Source of the DNA: Clostridia bacterium
GTDB taxonomy: Bacteria; Bacillota; Clostridia; Clostridiales; Clostridiaceae
Assembly (NCBI GenBank): GCA_009930125.1
Contig: RZYZ01000099.1
Location: 1 to 7,531, forward strand
Direction of reading: 5' to 3'
Length of the DNA: 7,531 nt
The position numbers were made by a program, and so were the translations under genes. A model generated the notes under the pieces. The model did no database searches. It saw only the letters and a list, made by a program, of their open reading frames with translations, and was not told the DNA's origin. Positions 7,083 to 7,531 of the stretch are shown here, piece by piece; the stretch's first letter is position 1; each line of letters opens with the position of its first letter.

Positions 7083-7157
7083 GGTTGCCTCCTTCTCTTT
7101 TTTTCCTGTTCATTGTATCCCTAGGCAACCGAATAATTAATACAGGAATTCGATTAC
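7083..7157 (-). promoter_or_regulatory. Structured leader with two mutually exclusive hairpins covering the first ribosome site
   Basis: In the transcript, 7123-7130 (GGTTGCCT) is an exact complement of 7083-7090 (AGGCAACC), which includes the last three bases of the AAGGAGG ribosome site (7088-7094) of the dehydrogenase gene; the loop is 32 bases. A second possible stem pairs 7148-7157 (GTAATCGAAT) with 7125-7134 (ATTCGGTTGC), 10 bp with two G-U pairs and a 13-base loop. Both stems need bases 7125-7130, so only one can form at a time. The upstream stem would free the ribosome site and the other would partly close it. The complementarity is seen in the sequence; the switching role is inference. 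Confidence 0.45.
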
Positions 7158-7171
7158 AGAATCCCCCTCTT

Positions 7172-7210
7172 CGTTGCACTAATTATACATGATTTCATTT
7201 CAACGTTGCA
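7172..7210 (-). promoter_or_regulatory. Candidate regulator binding repeats around the promoter
   Basis: The heptamer CGTTGCA occurs on the plus strand at 7172-7178 and 7204-7210, exactly 32 bases apart (about three helical turns), one copy near the predicted start site and one over the -35. The second copy is part of the 8-bp palindrome CAACGTTG (7201-7208). These are plausible binding sites for GutR or another regulator, but a role is not shown by the sequence alone. Confidence 0.35.
7182..7210 (-). promoter_or_regulatory. Predicted promoter of the gut operon
   Basis: A perfect TATAAT -10 lies at 7182-7187 on the minus strand. At 17 bases spacing the -35 position (7205-7210) reads TGCAAC, a poor match to TTGACA, as expected for a promoter needing an activator such as GutR. 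TTGAAA occurs upstream but only 10 bases from the -10, too close to serve. The start of transcription would fall near 7175, leaving a leader of about 95 bases. Confidence 0.55.
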
Positions 7211-7233
7211 TTATCGTATTCAGAAAAAGGCGT

Positions 7234-7258
7234 AAAAGAAGACGCTCAACCCTTCTTC
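7234..7258 (-). terminator. Weak candidate terminator after the TetR-like gene
   Basis: On the minus strand AAGAAG (7252-7257) can pair with CTTCTT (7236-7241), extended by one G-U pair, around a 10-base loop, followed by TTACGCCTTTTT. It lies about 60 bases after the TetR-like stop codon. The stem is short and A/T-rich, so it may only weakly separate the two transcription units. Confidence 0.3.
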
Positions 7259-7315
7259 GGATATTCTCCAAAAAAGAAATGAACGTCTCATGATACAGTG
7301 AATATTACTGGCTAC

Positions 7316-7531
7316 TTATGCCTTCAGCACAATTTTTCCTTCCGGAATGCCCAGAGCCTCTTCAATGAGCACCCTATGGATACTCGGGTCCGTGACCCCT
7401 TCCATATAGAGATCGGCGATGCCGGAGATGAGAATCTTCAGCATGTAGCCTGGATACTTGTTTTCGATGAAGCCTGCCTTCTTCCCCTCTTCAATGAGGA
7501 CCCCGGCATGGGTGATGGCGATCTCTGAAAG
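7316..7531 (-). CDS. TetR/AcrR-like regulator, C-terminal part (partial)
   Basis: An open frame runs in from the right edge of the window and ends at TAA (7316-7318), giving the last 71 residues of a protein. The fragment is helical in character: GVLIEEGKKAGFI, then a long stretch GYMLKILISGIADLYMEG, and it ends with RVLIEEALGIPEGKIVLKA. The ending with ALG-x-PEG resembles the C-terminal ligand and dimer domain of TetR/AcrR repressors, but the DNA-binding helix-turn-helix would lie outside the window, so the family call is tentative. It reads in the same direction as the gut operon and lies about 130 bases upstream of the operon promoter. Nothing here links it to sorbitol use. It is broken by the window edge, not by a mutation. 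Confidence 0.55.
   Translation of the reverse strand, partial: LSEIAITHAGVLIEEGKKAGFIENKYPGYMLKILISGIADLYMEGVTDPSIHRVLIEEALGIPEGKIVLKA

Noticed and set aside
7081..7179. An upstream extension of the dehydrogenase to ATG 7179 or 7113.
   Set aside because: Neither start has a ribosome site, the added residues are not part of the SDR fold, and the strong AAGGAGG belongs to ATG 7080. The extension would also begin almost at the predicted transcription start.
7208..7224. A possible CcpA (cre) site next to the -35 (TGAATACGATAATG on the minus strand).
   Set aside because: Only about 10 of 14 positions fit the consensus and the right half is poor, so it is not distinguishable from chance.
1..7531. 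CRISPR arrays, insertion sequences, tRNA or rRNA genes, phage or defence genes.
   Set aside because: I saw no regularly spaced repeats, transposase motifs, terminal inverted repeats or RNA gene signatures; the window is almost completely filled by one metabolic operon.

Overview
The window holds one complete operon for uptake and catabolism of a hexitol, most likely sorbitol (glucitol). Every gene lies on the minus strand, so the biology reads from the right end (about 7210) to the left end (about 44). The organism looks like a Bacillota (Firmicutes) bacterium, probably an anaerobic clostridial or erysipelotrichial type. The evidence is the strong AGGAG-type ribosome sites, the Gram-positive gut gene order (dehydrogenase, PRD regulator, GutM, then separate PTS subunits) and a MtlR-like PRD activator instead of the enterobacterial SrlR repressor. 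I cannot name a genus from the sequence alone.

Layout in transcription order: (1) the C-terminal end of an unrelated TetR-like regulator (7316-7531), possibly closed by a weak terminator; (2) a promoter region with a good -10 (7182-7187), a poor -35 and repeated CGTTGCA motifs, followed by a structured leader; (3) sorbitol-6-phosphate dehydrogenase, SDR family (6280-7080); (4) a PRD/EIIB-like/EIIA-like activator, GutR (4365-6242); (5) GutM (3919-4374), overlapping gutR; (6) a GpsA-family dehydrogenase (2843-3889), the unexpected member; (7) PTS EIIC (2218-2763), EIIB-C (1196-2200) and EIIA (802-1167); (8) a fructose-6-phosphate aldolase/transaldolase-like enzyme (123-782); (9) a strong rho-independent terminator (44-96).

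How it works together: the three PTS proteins import and phosphorylate the hexitol, the SDR oxidises the hexitol 6-phosphate to fructose 6-phosphate, and the aldolase-like enzyme may split fructose 6-phosphate to dihydroxyacetone and glyceraldehyde 3-phosphate. The GpsA-like protein could dispose of a three-carbon product and reoxidise or produce NADH, or could act on another polyol phosphate. GutR and GutM would make transcription depend on the inducer and on PTS state.

The core is a known type of locus, so I do not claim a wholly new system. Points worth a second look are: two mutually exclusive leader hairpins, one of which covers the Shine-Dalgarno site of the first gene; an EIIA without a histidine at the position I recall as the phosphorylation site in E. 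coli SrlB; the GpsA-like gene inserted between gutM and the EIIC gene; and PRD domains of GutR that appear to lack most of their usual histidines.
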